Numbered from the stretch's first letter, positions 23,146-33,876 are shown. The stretch: 64,000 nt of DNA from Euborellia annulipes (GCA_023213315.1 JAKCPI010002586.1:62001-126000), one strand, 5' to 3'. Made by a program: numbers and translations. Notes: a model not told the origin generated them from the letters alone.

Positions 23146-23785
23146 TAGGGCTCGGATTTCTCCCTATTTGCCTTTTTTTTATTTATGGCTTAAAATTTAG
23201 GCCAATATGATATGTGTACGTTTCATGAAATTCTGAATAAAATAAGAGGCATTTGTTAGTGCCTATAATGCCTATTTCGGCCGATTTCAGGTTTTAGTGC
23301 CTATTTCATCTATAAATGCCTTTTTTAGTGCCTATTTTAAGTATTTTAACTTAAAATAGGCTATTTTAAGTATTTTAACTTAAAATAGGCTATTTTAAGC
23401 CAATTTCGGCTTTTTTTTGAAATTTCACAATAAATTCATTTTATATCACAAATCCGGAGAAAAATTACAAAAAAAAATCGAACGAGATTCGAATACTAAA
23501 AAAAAAAAAGGGTCGAACGAAAAACGGCGCCCCAGTGGGTTTTACCCCCTCCGCCCTCATTCAGCCATCTTTGTGCAAAGGAGGTAATTGTTTTATCTTT
23601 GTTTCCAAAAATAAGACATCAATTTTTTAAATTTTTTATATTATTTCTTAAATAATGCCTTTTAAGTGCCTTTTTTGTGCCTATTTTTACAATAAATGCC
23701 TTTTTAAGTGCCTATTTTAATAATTTTTAGTGCTTAGTTGCCTGCCTATTTTAAAGATTTTTAGTGCCTATAAATCCGAGCCCTA
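23146..23785. mobile_element. hAT-like MITE rich in GTGCCTATTTT motifs
   Basis: Ends TAGGGCTCGGATTT / AAATCCGAGCCCTA, with a perfect GTCATTAT duplication (23138-23145, 23786-23793). The interior repeats TGCCTATTTT many times and contains a tandem TTTTAAGTATTTTAACTTAA block near 23333-23398. Such subterminal repeats often bind hAT transposases. Confidence 0.82.
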
Positions 23786-23836
23786 GTCATTATTTATAGA
23801 ATTCAAATTTTTTTTTAGAAATTTAATAGTAGGTAC

Positions 23837-24115
23837 CAAGGGGGGATCCAGAGGTGTTTCTCGGGGGGGGGGGGGGTAATCTGGTGACTCGTCGCACAGC
23901 ACACTATTTTTTCTTAATTCCGGTAATTTAAAGGCGCATGTAGGCCTACTTGTTTGCCAGAATATAAATACAAATCAAATTTTCAAGTATTAATTTTTAA
24001 AATTTTACATTCAAAATCAATTTTTTTTTTTTCAAAAAAAAAAAAGTATTTTTTCAAATCTCGTGGGGGGGGGGGGGGGTAAAGAGGGTAATTACCCCCC
24101 CTGTATCCGCCCTTG
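23837..24115. mobile_element. hAT-like MITE of the CAAGGGCGGATCC family
   Basis: Ends CAAGGGGGGATCCAGAGG and GTATCCGCCCTTG. Flanks GTAGGTAC and GTAGGATT match partly. Near its left end it carries CTGGTGACTCGTCGCACAGC, which resembles the foldback arm of the hairpin repeats. Relatives are at 26931-27212 and 55131-55830. Confidence 0.68.
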
Positions 24116-24317
24116 GTAGGATTTTTGCATTCCGAAGATTTTTTCCATTGCATTAAAAAATATATAGGGTACGAGAAAGTAATAATGCCTGCAAAATTTG
24201 AACTCATTTCTAAAACAGGAACACATGGCCCATCGCCTTTCAACTTTGAGAATTTTCAAAATTTTCTTAAAATCTTTGTTTTAGTTCACAAGGTAAATTA
24301 ATATAATTAGATATTAC

Positions 24318-24447
24318 TTCATGTACCCGAAAAAAGATGTAAGGGGGTGCCGCCTGGAGTCGAACCAGGGATCCACCGATTTGCGCTCAGTGTGCCCTTA
24401 CCACACCCACGCCCACACCCTCTTACATCTTTTTTCGGGTACATGAA
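24318..24447 (-). mobile_element. tRNA-like unit enclosed by 32-bp inverted repeats
   Basis: The arms 24318-24349 and 24416-24447 are inverted copies with one mismatch (they include CATGTACCCGAAAAAAG). Between them, on the minus strand, is a tRNA-like block with a B-box GGTTCGACTCC and CACTGAGCGCAAAT. The 130-bp unit could fold into one long hairpin. Confidence 0.6.
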
Positions 24448-24625
24448 TCTATAATATTTAATTTTATAAATTTCCGTTTCGCGGCTTATCTACGCGATAT
24501 ATATAATATTTTAAGTATATTTTTTTCGCTGCATCCTTGTCTAGGTTATAATACGCCTTTTGTTAATTCGCAAAGAGACATTGGGGACCTCAACTCTCTC
24601 CCAACTATTATCTACCAGTAAGCAG

Positions 24626-24656
<31 letters not shown>

Positions 24657-25084
24657 CTGCCTGAATGATGATAGAAGGAGCAAATTTTTGAAGTCAAGAG
24701 TAAATTAGAAAATATAAGTATAAACACCATGAATTACTATCTGAATTATGCAAGAAGATAACAAAAGGAGGATGGGGGTCAGGAGAGCCCAAGTTCACTC
24801 ATATTTTCTTTTTGCATTTTATTGGCATCATTTGTAACAAGTAAATAGGCCGGCGAACTTGGATAGAGCGCCCTCCGTCTTAAAGAGACTCAAGAGATTA
24901 TTTTTTTAGGGTTAAAATAGGCGAATTAAATTGAAATAAAATCAATGCAGCACGATTCAATAAAATAATGTTAAGTAATGGTTGCAGGGAAATTCTGAAA
25001 GGTTAGCCCCCCAGATCATTCAATTATCACAAAAAAATAAGATTGGAATGATAAAAGTCATCAGATTTAGCGTTTAACCGTGGC
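24448..25084. other. Intergenic DNA without recognised features
   Basis: AT-rich, with a 22-base A-run near 24634. No gene or repeat boundary is supported. Confidence 0.35.
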
Positions 25085-25177
25085 GAAATGCTAATGAAGA
25101 TTAGCAAAAAGTGTACTTTAAACGAGTTTCCACGAAAAATTTCACTGATATACTTTTTAAAGAGAATCTAAAAAATA

Positions 25178-25371
25178 TGTGCAGGTTTACTCGTTGTGTT
25201 GCAGATGGAACGAAACCTGTCTCACGTTTCTGTAATTTCGCAGGCCTGATGATGGTCTTTTTAGACCGAAACTGATTTATTGCAATTACAGTCGACTGCG
25301 CTTCCATCTGCAACAAAACGAGTAAACCTCTTGTTCTCTTTTACATTATCCTTCTCGGACTGTTTCTACCG
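25178..25371 (+). mobile_element. Hammerhead-bearing palindromic element with 12-bp duplication
   Basis: ATCTAAAAAATA flanks it (25166-25177 and 25372-25383). Inverted arms 25183-25208 and 25304-25329 differ at one base in 26 and bracket the hammerhead core at 25239-25300. Confidence 0.65.
25239..25300 (+). ncRNA. Hammerhead-ribozyme-like core, apparently intact
   Basis: CTGATGA (25246-25252); stem II GGTCT/AGACC with a TTTT loop; GAAA (25268-25271); stem III CTG/CAG with a 14-base loop; GTC (25291-25293) as the cleavage triplet; stem I CGCAGGC with GACTGCG (one G-A mismatch). All core positions fit the CUGANGA...GAAA...UH pattern apart from one extra U after the first box. Confidence 0.62.
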
Positions 25372-25754
25372 ATCTAAAAAATAGTTGATTTATAAATTTT
25401 AAACATAATCGTTGGAGCGAATTCTAAGAAAATCGAAAAAACTGAAAAAGTTCATCAGTAAAGTACTAGTACTTTTTGGCCCATTTTATTCAAAAGCTTC
25501 GTGTCACGTCCCATGGGGTGTCTAACTTAAATATAAAATTTCAACTTCCTTGTTCTTTTCGTTCTTGAGATATTTTGTTCACAGACAGACACACACTCAC
25601 ACACACAGCTAGATCATGTTGCGAAAACCACTTTTCGGATTCAGGGGGGCCTCAAAACGTGTATATCCATCAAAATCTCGACATCAAAATTTTGGCATGA
25701 ATCCGATTTCTCTCTATATATTAACATACATAGAGGTAAGAGAAAGTAAAAACA

Positions 25755-25890
25755 ATGAAATAATCATAAGTAGAAAACGCATGGGTGACCCTTACTGCAC
25801 CTACTATGCGCTTACTCCGACTAAAGTGAACTAACCTCTGGAGAGATTGGAATTCGCTTAAATCGGATAAGCGCACATTGAAAACGAATG
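25755..25890. repeat. Fragment of the mariner-like MITE plus a short palindrome
   Basis: AATGAAATAATCATAAGTAG and GCATGGGTG match the right end of the element at 44515-44706. Next to it TGCGCTTACTCCGA and TCGGATAAGCGCA form an inverted pair. Confidence 0.4.
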
Positions 25891-26470
25891 TAGAATAAGT
25901 GGACGAAACTTTGTACAGTATTTATATTTAAAAAAAAATTTTTTACAATATTTGGCCTATAATTAACAAGCCCCCTAAATAATCTCGACATCATAGTAGT
26001 ATAAACATGTCTATCGACACATATGATGTAAGGTGTTTTTAAATAAACTGACCTGATAATTATCTACAACCGCTAGTTTTATTTATGACCATACTTCTCA
26101 CTTTATCTCATTTATCTATTTTATCAATTTACAATTAATTTTTATTAATGATTACTGATTTATGAAATTTATAATACGTAGTCTTATTTTTAAACCTTTG
26201 GTGTCTGGTCAAAGATCACATGAAGAAAAGATTTATAGAATAAAAATTAAATTAGATATGAAATTTTCTTACAATGATGATTTAATAAAATTTTTAATTA
26301 CGATTAGATTAAAAAGTCCCAAGAAAAAAAGGCAACTACCTGGTTTGAACTTTATATCCTTATTGTTCAAAACGAAAAAGAAGTCATCCTTGCAGAGTGA
26401 TTTTAATATTAATAGAACTGTTTTTGAAAAATTATTTTATTAAATTAAATAAAAACACAAAAGGCTACCC
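25891..26470. other. AT-rich intergenic stretch
   Basis: It contains a 93-codon plus-strand frame (26162-26443), rich in Lys, Ile, Phe and Leu, with no recognisable motif or splice partner. I treat this as chance in AT-rich DNA. Confidence 0.35.
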
Positions 26471-26736
26471 AATGAGGTCCAGATGTATACGCTGGGTGAT
26501 TCCAAAATGATTTCTAGACGTGAAATTTTTATTTTTATATTGGGATTTCCCGTTTAAGTCCCACACAGAACCCAATTGGGAGAAACTGACTATAAGTTAT
26601 TTTATTTTTCCTGGGAATTTCCCGATTGAGTTCTAATTGGGCCCTTATAGGGATTTCCCTTTTGGGCATGCCTCCTTGGGACCCAATGAGGTCCAGATGT
26701 ATACTCAGGGCGTTCCCAAAGCAGTTTCTAGTCGGG
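26471..26736. repeat. Direct repeat block with three kappaB-like motifs
   Basis: AATGAGGTCCAGATGTATAC and about 30 further diverged bases occur at 26471 and again at 26684. Between the copies are GGGATTTCCC (26542), GGGAATTTCCC (26613) and GGGATTTCCC (26650). It may be a degraded tandem repeat. Confidence 0.5.
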
Positions 26737-26930
26737 ATATAGGGCATCTTTATTTTACCCCTTCTTTTTAATATTAAATGATTAATCTTTGAAATTTTAA
26801 AAATTTCAATTTATTCTGCTACTCTCGGCAACCTTTCCAATTAATTTATAAAAACTTTAATGAGTTGTACAATAGTAGCTGTGAAAGTTACAGCAGTATT
26901 TACGTTTTAGGATTTATATACTGGTGGAAG

Positions 26931-27212
26931 CAAGGGTGGATACAGGGGAAGTGGATTAAGGGGGTAATTATCCCCCCCCTCCCCGAGATTTGAGAAAAAT
27001 ATTTATCTTTGAAATCAAATTTATTTTTAATATTCAATATAAAATTTTAAAAATTAATACTGTACTTAAAAATTTGATTTATATATAGGCCTATAAATAT
27101 TCTGTTAAACAAGTATAGAATACAACTTTAAATTACCGAAAGAGAAATTCGTGTTGTGCGACCAGTCACACCAAATTACCCCACCCGAAAAACTCATATG
27201 GATCGGCCCTTG
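26931..27212. mobile_element. hAT-like MITE of the CAAGGGCGGATCC family (reverse)
   Basis: Ends CAAGGGTGGATACAGG / ATGGATCGGCCCTTG. Its right part contains GTGTTGTGCGACCAGTC and CACACCAAATTACCCC, again matching hairpin-repeat arms. The flanks are only partly alike. Confidence 0.6.
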
Positions 27213-27312
27213 CTGGTAAGTTAAGCATTTAAAGATTTTTTATATGGTTAAAGCTAGTCTTACTTTGTATAAATTATGATAATTTATTGACAGCCACAAC
27301 TTGCAGATAAAT

Positions 27313-28307
27313 AAAACTTTCTCTTACTTTCTAAATTTGAATGATTGTGCTGTGCTTGTCACACCAGATTTTTTGTGTCGACATTTATTTAGTTTCCTAC
27401 AGTACATTAGAATTCAAGTTGTAAAAACAGAAAAGTGCAAATAGAGGGTCTGAAAACTTTGCATGTGTATGACTGTTCTCACGGCAATGGGGGATTTCGG
27501 TCTGGAAAAATGTTATAAAAGGCCATCCCTCACTCCCTGGGGAGAATTCACTCTCTCGAGGACGGTCATTTAATCATTTTTTACTTTCTCTTAATTCGAT
27601 GTCGAGATTTTGATGGATATACAAGTTTTGAGGTCCTGAATCCAAAAAAAGGGTTTTCGCGACATGGTCTGTCTGTGAACAAGAACGAAAAGAGCTAGGA
27701 GGTTGAAATTTTATATTTAAGTTAGGAACTCCTTGGGAGTCATGGGACTTGACACGAAACTTTTGAACAAAAGAGTACTAGTACTTTACTGATGTAGAAG
27801 CTCTCATTTAAACTCCTTAGTTCTATTTGACTCGCATTTTTGAAACGTTAAAAAAGAGCTTCTAAAAAATAATTGATATATGAATTTAATCAAAATCGTT
27901 GGAGCGAATTTTGAGAAAATCGAAAAAAACTGAAAAAGTGCATAAGTAAAGTACTAGTACTCTTTGGCCGATTTTATTTAAAATCTTATTTCGCGCCTCA
28001 GCGAAAACACGTTAAAACACGTTGCTCATTTTCTTCTTGCTTTTTTTAAAACCCTTTTCGGCTACAGAGGCCATTTAGGGGTGTATATTTATCAATATAT
28101 TTTTAAAAATACATAGTACCGCTGGCTACCGGGGACGTTCCATCTTCTTGATTTATTTTGACAAAACACTCACATAGAGAAATAAACCATTTTGTGGGAC
28201 CTACTTTTGTGGACTTTTTTGAACTATTCTCAAAACTTGTATTCCCATCAAAATCTCGACTCGAATTTTTGACATGAATGCAATACTTTCTCTAAATATA
28301 ATTATAA
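27313..28307. repeat. Mosaic of broken hairpin repeats and a SINE-like fragment
   Basis: 27313-27427 is a 5'-end piece (plus), 27580-27797 a minus-strand 3' piece, and 27850-28307 a plus-strand piece. The last is split near 28048-28145 by a fragment (CCCTTTTCGGCTACAGAGG ... GGCTACCGGGGACG) that also occurs at 61900-62005 in reverse. At 27510 a TATAAAAGG is followed by a TTCACTC initiator-like site, but no gene follows. Confidence 0.5.
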
Positions 28308-28308
28308 A

Positions 28309-28799
28309 ATCTGGTGTGACTGGCGCACATCACACAACTTTCTCTTACCTTCGGTAATCGAAAGTTGTGTACTGTGCTTGTCTCACCAGATTTTTTGTGT
28401 CGACATGTATTTAGTTCCCGACAGTAGGGAATATTTGAATTCAGATGTAAAATTTATAAGTATGGGAAAATATTTATATTTTGTTACCATGGCAACCATT
28501 TCTCCTATCTTTCCTATGAAGCACAAGAGTAAAGTGTGCTTCAAACAATTTTGAGGGCAAAACGAGAATATACATATAAAATTTCAACCTCCTAGCTCAA
28601 TTCCTTCATGCTTAAAATTGAACACACACCCACATACCCACACACACACCCACAGACAGACCATGTCGCGAAAACCACTTTTTTGGATTCAGGGAACCTC
28701 AAAACGTGTATATCCATCAAAATCTCGACATCGAATTTTTGACATGAAACCAATACTTTCTCTCTATATATATATTACATATATACAGTAAGAGAAAGT
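28309..28799 (+). repeat. Hairpin-ended repeat copy H, internally deleted
   Basis: Both terminal hairpins are present, but the segment with the AAAGTACTAGTACTTT palindrome has been lost, leaving 491 bp. Confidence 0.75.
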
Positions 28800-28908
28800 A
28801 ATAGAGTGCATATATATAGGTAAGAGAAAGAAAAAATTGTCGCCCATCCCACCAGTTTGAATTAATTTTGTCTACGCCTCACCTCCAAAAAAAAAAAAAA
28901 AAAAATAC

Positions 28909-29610
28909 CTCAAGAGTACTTTCTGCTATTGTATCTTTCGCTATTCATTAATTAATATTATAATAATAGAGTAAATAAAGCCTAATGCAAGTAGCTTCAT
29001 TTGCGACTTTGAATATCTTGCGATGGTCAGTGACTTGCACTCCTAAACTGTTAGAGGCCCATTTGTTTTTAATTCTCTCGTAATAACTCAAGAGTTCTTT
29101 CTGCTATTGTATCTTTCGCTATTCATTAATTAATATTATAATAATAGAGTAATTAAAGCCTAATGCAAGTAGCTTCATTTGCGACTTTGAATATCTTGCG
29201 ATGGTCAGTGACTTGCACTCCTAAACTGTTAGGCCCATTTGTTTTTAATTCTCTCGTAATAACTCAAGAGTTCTTTCTGCTATTGTATCTTTCGCTATTG
29301 ATTAATTAATATTATAATAATAGAGTAATTAAAGCCTGCAAGTAGCTTCATTTGCGACTTTGAATATCTTGCGATGGTCAGTGACTTGCACTCCTAAACT
29401 GTTAGGCCCATTTGTTTTTAATTCTCTCGTAATAACTCAAGAGTTCTTTCTGCTATTGTATCTTTCGCTATTGATTAATTAATATTATAATAATAGAGTA
29501 ATTAAAGCCTGCAAGTAGCTTCATTTGCGACTTTGAATATCTTGCGATGGTCAGTGACTTGCACTCCTAAACTGTTAGGCCCATTTGTTTTTAATTCTCT
29601 CGTAATAACT
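28909..29610. repeat. Tandem repeat, four units of about 175 bp
   Basis: Units start at 28909, 29087, 29263 and 29436 (lengths 178, 176, 173 and about 174). They are nearly identical, with CTCAAGAG at the start and TCTCGTAATAA at the end. The array ends about 170 bp before the TATA box of oxygenase gene 4. Confidence 0.9.
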
Positions 29611-29779
29611 TTGTTATTATATAAGCACAAAATTAGTCAGCAATTTTAGAGAAAAAGATGCGTGATAATCATTCAAAATAATTTTATGGATTATTAATGA
29701 ACCGATGGATCTTTGACCGAGAGAGGAAAAAGGGAGAGTAGAGGGGAGATCAAACAAAAATGATTCTTTAGATTAGCCA

Positions 29780-29876
29780 TATAAATATGCGATGTGTCAA
29801 GAGTAAGAATCAGAAGAGTGCTAAGTGTGACATTGTTTTGTAAATTCAGTGTATTAGTAAAATAAAACGAAAGAAG
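29780..29876 (+). promoter_or_regulatory. Promoter and non-coding exon 1 of oxygenase gene 4
   Basis: TATAAATA (29780-29787) precedes a TCAGAA initiator by 32 bp (A at 29812). The exon has the family sequence AAGTGTGAC followed by TTGTTTTGTA and ends at GAAG|GTAAAT. The intron to the coding exon is about 2 kb and full of nested repeats. Confidence 0.6.
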
Positions 29877-30367
29877 GTAAATGAAACATTTCATCAATTA
29901 TTAATTAGTCTTATATAATAAAATAAATTTTCCGATTAATTTAAAAAAATTTTGGCTAATATCTAGTATAGAATCCCAAGACACGGGGACAAGTTTAAAC
30001 AACTTGCAGGGGTCTCGACTTAATTGTTTCGATCCTTCGGTATGCAGTTCGGTTTCGTTCGATTAAAAAAAATTTAAAACAACTAGTGAATTCTCGGCTT
30101 CGGTTCGGGAACGTTGAGCTAATGTCAAGAGAGAACTAGCCCACTGATAGCTTCGGGATTCTCTTGTAGAGATTAACCAAAATTTTAAATAAAATTAAAT
30201 TTTAAATAAAAAAATATTTTTCCTATTCAATTGTATATGTAGAATAATATAGAGTTTTGGTCTCAAAATTGTTTGAAGACCACTTTACTCTTGTACTACA
30301 TAGGAAAGATAGGAGAAATGGTTCCATGGTTAAAAAAGATAAATATTTACCCATGTTTATAAATTTT

Positions 30368-30530
30368 ACTTTCTCTTACCTATGTATATATGTAATATAT
30401 ATATAGAGAGAAAGTATTGGTTTCATGTCAAAAATTCGATGTCGAGATTTTGATGGATCTTCACGTTTTGAGGTCCCCTGAATCCAAAAAAGTGGTTTTC
30501 GCGACATGGTCTGTCTGTGGGTAGGTGGGT

Positions 30531-30567
<37 letters not shown>

Positions 30568-31057
30568 TGTGTTCACTTTTAAGCATGAAGGAATTGAGCT
30601 ATGAGGCTGAAATTTTATATATAAGTTAAACACCCCCGGGACCGGAAAAATAAGCTTTTAATCAAAATCGGCCAAAGAGTACTAGTACTTTACTGATGTA
30701 CTTTTTCAGTTTTTTTCGATTTTCTCAAAATTCGCTCTAACGATTTTGATTAAAATTCAAAAATCAATTATTTTTTAGATGCTCTTTCAAATGTATATTC
30801 TCGTTTTGCCCTCAAAATTGTTTGAAGACCACTTTACTCTTGCACTCCATAGAAAAGATAGGAGAAATGGTTGCCATGGTAACAAAATATAAATATTTTC
30901 CCATACTTATAAATTTTACATCTGAATTCAAATATTCCCTACTGCCGGGAACTAAATACATGTCGACACAAAAAATCTGGTGTGACAAGCACAGTACACA
31001 ACTTTCGATTACCGAAGGTAAGAGAAAGTTGTGTGCTGTGCGACAGTCACACCAGAT
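30368..31057 (-). repeat. Complete hairpin-ended repeat nested in another copy
   Basis: The host reads ...AAATTTT / ACATCTTG... on either side, a junction known uninterrupted from other copies. This defines the element ends as ACTTTCTCT...CCAGAT with a T-run duplication of about 4-5 bp. It includes a (GT)n tract near 30535. Confidence 0.78.
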
Positions 31058-31198
31058 TTTTTACATCTTGAATTCTAATATATCGGCGGAAACTATATAT
31101 ATATCCCGACACAAAAAAATCTGGTGTGACAAGCACAAAACACAAGTTTCGATTACCGAAAGTAACAGAACAAGTTTCGATTACCGAAGGTAAGAGAA

Positions 31199-31373
31199 CC
31201 CCAGGCAGTCCGATGATTTTATTTAAGCCAATTGGATACCAAATGGCTTAAATAAGAATGCCTGGACCCCATATATGTATATTTATCAATAACGGATATC
31301 GTAAAAAGTCTTATATGGCCTGAGTTGCCGAAAAGACTGTGTGAATGTGTGTGTGAGTCTGAGTGTGAATGAG
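31199..31373 (+). mobile_element. 5'-truncated SINE family 1 with 12-bp duplication
   Basis: AAGGTAAGAGAA is present at 31187-31198 and 31374-31385. The insert begins inside the SINE body (no tRNA head) and ends with a GTGTGAGTCTGAGTGTG tail. A truncated copy with a long duplication fits LINE-driven integration. Confidence 0.75.
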
Positions 31374-31851
31374 AAGGTAAGAGAAATTTGTGTGTTGTGC
31401 GACCAGTCACACTAGATTTTTTATTTAATTGTTATTGTTAAAAATTTCGTTTTATTTTAAAAATTTTATTTTAAATTTGGTTTTCTTAAAATGTGGCAAG
31501 AGCAAAGTCAGTCCGTAGTTTAGACTCTTTCGATTTAAATACTCCCAATAGAAAAGATTTCGGTTTCTGAATGCCAACATCAGTTCCTATGAGTTATTTT
31601 TATATAAGCCTTTTTGCGAATTCGAGCCCCATAGACAATACCTCACCCTAGTAAAAAATTTTCTCCGATTCCTAAATTAATATTTTTTTTTATTTCAAAT
31701 GCTTTATGGGCTATATTTCTTGTTTTTGCCTTTAATGAACTAGACACGTTGTGAGAAGGTTCGGATTTAATATTAAAATTGTGAAAATAATAAATATAAA
31801 AAATATAAGTCAAATATTTTATAATAAAACTTGTTTGTTTCTTCTTTAAGA

Positions 31852-33876
31852 ATGGGAGTTGGCGAGAGAAAAGAAACACACCTAAAGAAGAGGACTCCTT
31901 CTAAAGCAACAGATACTGTTAAAGACAAACCTTTGGTCTCTTTGCCTGATTTCTTAGTCACGCTCCAAGAAGGAGAAAGGATTCCTGTGAATTCGACCAT
32001 TGATCTGGAAAAAAAGCCCAGTTGGGTAAACGATGATTTGATCCGTCGAGGGCAAGCTTTCTTCGGTAGAAACGAGTTAGGACTTGGGATTGTCGAGGTA
32101 GTAGGTCTTTTTATGGTGTACACTGTCACCGAAGGAATTTCACCTCTTATTTACACCGGCAAGTCGATCACTCTTTTCAAGGGGTACAAACGATATTTAT
32201 CCACCGGTAAAAGAATCATGAGCTGGTTTGTAGACGATCTATGGAAGAGTGGAACTTTGTCGCACCGGAATATGAAGATGGTTCGTGATATGCATGAAAG
32301 AATCCGGCAGAAAATGAGAGCTGAGGATCCAGAAACTCTCAAGAAGTTGATTACTATAGAAGGACAAGGAGTTGAAAAATTACGAACAGGATTTCACAAA
32401 GAGGCAGTCGCCGATTTTAATCAAGCATGCCCATTTGCACGGAGACTCGGTTCAATTCACGACGATAATGACGAAAAATTCTTTAACCAAATGAATATGG
32501 CTCTGGTACAATTTGGATTTCTATCACTTCCAATTTTATGCCCGGAGAATTTCGGTATTCACGGCGAGAAAGAAGAAGACTTTGAAGGATTTATTCACCT
32601 TTGGCATCTAATTGGATATTATTTAGGTATTTTTTTTTTTTTTTTTTTTTTGTTTCTTTATCATTTGAGACCGATCTAAAGTCCCTAATTTTCAAAAATT
32701 GTGTAATTAATATATATGGTAGAGATGCCACTGCAGTAAACAAATGTGATAAGTGTTCCTTGGACCTTAATGAAGGAGTAGAAATTTGTTAGATGAATGT
32801 AGTTCACGTCCTATGCAGTAAAGTAACTAGGGGGGTGGCGAAGGGGGGAGCCCCTCGATACCGACATAGGCGCCCTAGGGCATCTAAGATATAGCCCAGG
32901 GACAGTAATTTTTAACATATTCTATCCAGATTGTCCAAAAAATTGATAGATTTCTTTTAAATTATACAAGTTAAAAAACGGTGCCCTAGTTGAGCTTCCC
33001 CCCTATGCCCTCAAAGGCTAGTTACGCCGCTGGTCCCATGCTAAATTAATTTAAATCAATTAAAAGATCATTGACCAGCTTATATCAAAATTTTGAAATA
33101 AAGAGTGGGTAAAAATAAGCTGAATTATATATATAGTATTGTCTTCGTTATTTTACATAATTTATGGTATGGAGGAGGTCTAAATTTATTTTTTGTCAAT
33201 TAAAATAAATAATCATTTTGTGAACGATTGAAACTTCCCATCCTTATTTGTTATATTACTTAATTTAAATTAGGGCAAGTTCACCCAAAATAATTTATTT
33301 AGTTGAACCTGATTTAAATCAAATACACTCACAGTCATTTAATTCCATTTACTTGTTAAATTATAATAATATTTATAATTAAATTATATTAGATAGTCTT
33401 TTAACATATTTATAATAAAAAAATCTTTTTATTTTGAAGGCATTGAAGACAAATACAACATCGCTAAGGGGTCTTTGGAAGAGGTTCGCCAAAGGTGTCG
33501 GGATATGATCGAGTATTGGATCAAACCGGCCTTGTCATCGGCTGATGAAAATTGGGCCCATATGACTCATCTTGTCACCGACAGTATATCTCTTGATAGA
33601 AATCTTAGCTATTCTACCGCTCTATTGTTACTTTGCGACTGTTTGGTAATTCCAGTTACAAATATTTGGAATTCGCTCTTGACTAAAGAATGGATTCATT
33701 ACAAAATCGTCTCTGGATTATTTTATTGGTTCTTCCGCTTCCCTCCTATAAAGAGTTTGTTTACTTGGTGGTCTAAAATGAATTTAGAACAAATATATCA
33801 AATGAAACCCAGCTATCTGAAAGAAATTGAGAAAATTGCTAGGAAAAAAGAAGAGGAACATCTTCGGGCCCTGTGA
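31852..33876 (+). CDS. mpaB/rubber-oxygenase-like (DUF2236-type) haem oxygenase, gene 4 of cluster
   Basis: Exons 31852-32626 and 33440-33876 join at phase 1 and encode 403 residues with no frameshift. The start is the ATG one base after the acceptor (CTTTAAG|A-ATG); an upstream in-frame ATG at 31831 lies in the intron. R114-x3-T118 and H148, 34 residues apart, match the haem-pocket pattern of latex-clearing protein. The N-terminal 30 residues are lysine-rich and vary most between paralogues; the central segment (VNSTIDLEKKPSWVN to NQMNMA) is nearly constant. The C-terminal exon is the most diverged of genes 2-4, suggesting relaxed or changed function there. The intron carries a hAT MITE. Reaction and substrate are inferred from family only. 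Confidence 0.83.
32816..33032. mobile_element. hAT-like MITE in intron of gene 4
   Basis: Ends CAGTAAAGTAACTAGG / GGCTAGTTACGCCGCTG. Flanks GTCCTATG and GTCCCATG match at 7 of 8 bases. Confidence 0.65.

Larger units (their letters stand above)
25085..25747 (+). repeat. Hairpin-ended repeat copy F, 5' truncated, with a ribozyme element inserted
   Basis: The right half is typical: GTACTAGTACTTT, TTGCGAAAACC and AGAGGTAAGAGAAAGT. The long 5' hairpin is missing. The element at 25178-25371 interrupts it. Confidence 0.65.
30260..31417 (-). repeat. Outer hairpin-ended repeat copy with two nested insertions
   Basis: A minus-strand copy that begins mid-body and ends CACACTAGAT. It is interrupted by a complete second copy (30368-31057) and by a SINE fragment (31199-31373). 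Confidence 0.7.

Noticed and set aside
26162..26443. 93-codon plus-strand frame as a gene
   Set aside because: Composition is that of AT-rich DNA, with no motif, splice partner, promoter or paralogue.
27510..27560. TATAAAAGG plus initiator as an active promoter
   Set aside because: Only broken repeats follow; no exon can be linked to it.
30376..30633. Frames of 60-100 codons within hairpin repeats and MITEs
   Set aside because: They recur only because the repeats recur; no codon conservation or known domain is seen.
2..33876. Recent bacterial transfer of the oxygenase genes
   Set aside because: They have spliceosomal introns at a shared position, arthropod-type promoters and host-like composition; any transfer would be ancient.
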